Of a DNA stretch of 64,000 bases, positions 61,787 through 64,000 are shown one piece after another; positions within the stretch are counted from its first letter, which is position 1; each line of letters begins with the position of its first letter. Under the pieces are notes generated by a model. That model did no database searches and was not told the origin of the DNA. It saw only the letters and a program-made list of their open reading frames with translations. The stretch spans positions 2,108,001-2,172,000 of the forward strand of contig NZ_CP197401.1 of NCBI RefSeq assembly GCF_052162025.1. The letters run 5' to 3'. The stretch comes from Methylobacter sp015476545. Its GTDB lineage: Bacteria; Pseudomonadota; Gammaproteobacteria; Methylococcales; Methylomonadaceae. The position numbers were made by a program, and so were the translations under genes.

Positions 61787-64000
61787 ATGCCATCCACCGC
61801 AGAACTGAAAGCCAAGCTGGCCGCCGCCCTGGAAGCTAAAGGCCCGAATTACCAGCCTCGCACGCATCATCTGGAAAACGGCAAGCCGATTTATACGAAC
61901 CGGCTGATCTTTGAGGATTCTCCTTATCTGTTGCAGCATGCCCATAATCCGGTGGATTGGTTTCCGTGGGGCGATGAGGCGTTTGCAATAGCGCGCCTGG
62001 AAAATAAACCGATTTTTCTATCAATAGGTTATGCCACCTGTCATTGGTGCCATGTCATGGAAGAGGAAAGTTTTGAAAGTCTTTATATTGCAAAAATCCT
62101 CAATGACGACTTCATCTCCATCAAGGTAGACAGGGAGCAGTACCCCGACATAGACCAGATTTATATGACAGCCGTCACCATGATGACCGGGCATGGCGGC
62201 TGGCCGATGTCGTCATTCCTAACGCATCAAGGCAAACCCTTTTTCGGCGGCACTTATTATCCGGCAGAAACATTTGCCAATTTGCTATTGCAGATCTCGC
62301 AGGTTTGGCGCAGCCAGCAGCAAATACTGATCGATCAGGCCGAGCAGCTGGCCGATGCGCTGGATCGTGTCACGGCCGCTCAGCGCCGGGTCAGCAAACT
62401 GGACTCTTCGGCCATGCAGGCGGCGATCGGCCAGTTGCTTGAGCACTACGATGCCGAAAATGGCGGCTTCAGTCCGGCGCCGAAGTTTCCCAGCGAACCG
62501 GTTTTGTTGCTGCTGCTTCAGGCCTATGAGCGAAATCTCGATCCGGCGCTATTTTCCGCTTTGAATCACACGTTGTCGGCGATGGCGCAAGGGGGCATTT
62601 ATGACCAGATTGGCGGCGGATTTCACCGTTATGCCACCGATGCGCATTGGCTGGTGCCGCATTTTGAAAAAATGCTCTACAACCAGGCCTATCTTGCCAG
62701 AGTCTATACGCATGCCTACGCGCTGACCGGCAATCCGCTCTATGCGCGAATCGTCAAACACACGCTCGATTATGTGCTGCGCGAGATGACGACTCCGGAA
62801 GGCGTATTTTATTCCGCAACCGACGCCGACAGCGAAGGCCGGGAGGGTGCGTTTTTTATCTGGACGGTAGATGAAGTTAAATCCGTGCTGCCGCCTGACG
62901 ATGCTTTGTTCGTCATAAATACCTTCGGCCTGACGCCGAAAGGCAATTTTGAAGGCAAGAATATTTTTCACCTGCCTCGCTCGCTGGATGACATCGCCAG
63001 GGATGAAGGCGTCAGCCTGGAACAATTATTTAATAGACTCGATCCGCTGCTGGAAAAACTCAGGCTTTATCGCGCAAAACGCATTCCGCCGCTGACAGAT
63101 AACAAAATCATCGTTGCCTGGAACGCCATGCTGATCACGGCGCTGGCCGAGGCCGGCGACAGGCTGGCTGAGCCGCGCTATATCGATGCCGCCAGGCGCG
63201 CCGCCGGTACGCTGTGGAAGAAGCAACGGCTCAAAGATGGCGTGTTGTGGCGCGTCAGTCTCGATAATAAGTCATCCATTCCAGCTCGCCAGGACGACTA
63301 TGTCCATTTCAGTGAGGCTTTGCTGGCGCTTTATGATATCAGCGGCGAGCCGTTGTTTCTGCAGCAAGCCCAGGCGCTTGCCGATGAAATGCTGGAGAAG
63401 TTTCTGGACAGTGCTTCCGGCGCGTTGGTGATGGGACGGGAGCGACTATTGTTCCATCATCCCAAAGACAGCTATGACGGTGCGCTGCCTTCCGGCAATG
63501 CCGTTGCCGTGCGTGTGCTTTCAAGGCTGGCCAGGCGCACGGGAGAGCTTGTCTATGCTGACCATGCGGCAAAAATCGTTCAGGCTTTCGCGGACGATAT
63601 CAATCGACAGCCTTCAGCTTTTGCTTATCTGTTGGCGCAGCTCGATGAAATGCAACATGGCGAGATCGGGCCTCGCCAATATGTTGCGCGCGGCGCTGTC
63701 AAAATTGAGGCAAAACGCATAAAACAGCCGCGCAAAAGCACTGTGATAATCGATCTGGAGATCAAAGAAGGCTGGCACATCAACGCCCATGAGCCGTTAC
63801 AGCAAACGACGACGGTGGCTACGGAGATAAATCTGGCAAAAGGCTCGTCATGGACTATTGATGCGGCGACTTATCCCAAGCCGGTGTTAAGGACGCTGCC
63901 GTTCGATAAAAATCCATTGGCACTTTATGAGGGTCGGGTACACCTGCAGGCCGAACTTTCCCGTCATGATGACGGAAGCTATGAGCCTATCAAGCTGAAT
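61787..64000 (+). CDS. YyaL-type thioredoxin-fold/six-hairpin protein with DsbD-like extension (3' truncated)
   Basis: An uninterrupted frame of 738 codons starts at ATG 61787 and leaves the window. The thioredoxin-fold DUF255 domain (about 30-190) has NRLIFEDSPYLLQHAHNPVD and the CHWC motif at residues 85-88. The alpha-barrel part (about 210-610) has GGIYDQIGGGFHRYATDAHW and LTDNKIIVAWNAMLITALAE, as in YyaL/SPATA20 proteins. Beyond about residue 645, where such proteins usually end, it continues with STVIIDLEIKEGWHINAHEP. This resembles the periplasmic alpha domain of DsbD-type proteins. No signal peptide is visible at the start. The whole is a YyaL-DsbD-like fusion, incomplete here. Confidence 0.88.
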   Translation, partial: MPSTAELKAKLAAALEAKGPNYQPRTHHLENGKPIYTNRLIFEDSPYLLQHAHNPVDWFPWGDEAFAIARLENKPIFLSIGYATCHWCHVMEEESFESLYIAKILNDDFISIKVDREQYPDIDQIYMTAVTMMTGHGGWPMSSFLTHQGKPFFGGTYYPAETFANLLLQISQVWRSQQQILIDQAEQLADALDRVTAAQRRVSKLDSSAMQAAIGQLLEHYDAENGGFSPAPKFPSEPVLLLLLQAYERNLDPALFSALNHTLSAMAQGGIYDQIGGGFHRYATDAHWLVPHFEKMLYNQAYLARVYTHAYALTGNPLYARIVKHTLDYVLREMTTPEGVFYSATDADSEGREGAFFIWTVDEVKSVLPPDDALFVINTFGLTPKGNFEGKNIFHLPRSLDDIARDEGVSLEQLFNRLDPLLEKLRLYRAKRIPPLTDNKIIVAWNAMLITALAEAGDRLAEPRYIDAARRAAGTLWKKQRLKDGVLWRVSLDNKSSIPARQDDYVHFSEALLALYDISGEPLFLQQAQALADEMLEKFLDSASGALVMGRERLLFHHPKDSYDGALPSGNAVAVRVLSRLARRTGELVYADHAAKIVQAFADDINRQPSAFAYLLAQLDEMQHGEIGPRQYVARGAVKIEAKRIKQPRKSTVIIDLEIKEGWHINAHEPLQQTTTVATEINLAKGSSWTIDAATYPKPVLRTLPFDKNPLALYEGRVHLQAELSRHDDGSYEPIKLN

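Overview
The window looks like a chromosomal segment from a gamma-proteobacterial methanotroph (Methylococcales type). The best indicator is the complete sucrose cluster sps-spp-fruK-ams (sucrose-phosphate synthase, sucrose-phosphate phosphatase, fructokinase, amylosucrase). This gene order is known from Methylotuvimicrobium (Methylomicrobium) alcaliphilum and relatives. The other housekeeping genes (ilvD, fbp, ftsH, alkA) fit a gamma-proteobacterium. No rRNA, tRNA, CRISPR array or intact insertion sequence was recognised.

Layout. 0-6.6 kb: the tail of an unknown gene, a type II P-type cation ATPase, a composite relic of an ABC efflux operon, an NAD-dependent sugar epimerase/dehydrogenase and a DUF805 membrane protein. 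6.7-13.3 kb: a complete RND efflux operon (adaptor, pump, outer-membrane lipoprotein) divergent from a TetR regulator, with inverted repeats between them. 13.3-15.4 kb: an AT-rich accessory stretch with a lone SIR2-like protein and a dispersed repeat. 15.4-19.9 kb: ilvD, an alkA/Ada-type alkylation repair pair and a CBS-domain protein. 20-26.4 kb: ftsH, a CarH-like MerR/cobalamin regulator, a DUF937 protein, a BON-LysM protein and a membrane BLUF protein. 26.5-32.4 kb: the sucrose cluster, closed by a strong terminator.

32.4-42.5 kb: a DapB-like reductase, then an NtrC-type two-component system divergent from a second RND operon of Bacteroidota-like character. A -24/-12 (sigma-54) promoter match precedes that operon, so the two-component system is the probable activator. 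42.8-44.1 kb: two small exported proteins, one with 33 perfect Gly-Thr-Ser/Asn triplets. 44.3-47.5 kb: a PP2C phosphatase, Ser/Thr kinase and FHA protein module. An 11-copy TAAAGC microsatellite lies upstream of it. 47.9-51.2 kb: a very large secreted glycosidase-like protein.

51.3-64 kb: small metabolic and envelope genes (YeeZ-like, DUF523/DUF1722, Excalibur, fbp, MIF-like, DUF1499, YfcH-like). Then follow a candidate structured RNA with its own promoter and terminator, a small membrane protein, an alpha/beta-hydrolase lipoprotein, an L,D-transpeptidase, a GH17 glucanase with a charged linker, and a YyaL-type protein running off the window with a DsbD-like extension.

Main points for a second look: the BLUF protein that lacks the photoactive tyrosine, beside a CarH-like regulator; the sigma-54/two-component/RND arrangement; the composite efflux pseudogene; the lone SIR2-like protein; the microsatellite before the FHA-kinase-phosphatase module; and the candidate RNA at about 56.85-57.02 kb. 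All functions are inferred from sequence reading alone; no database search was run.
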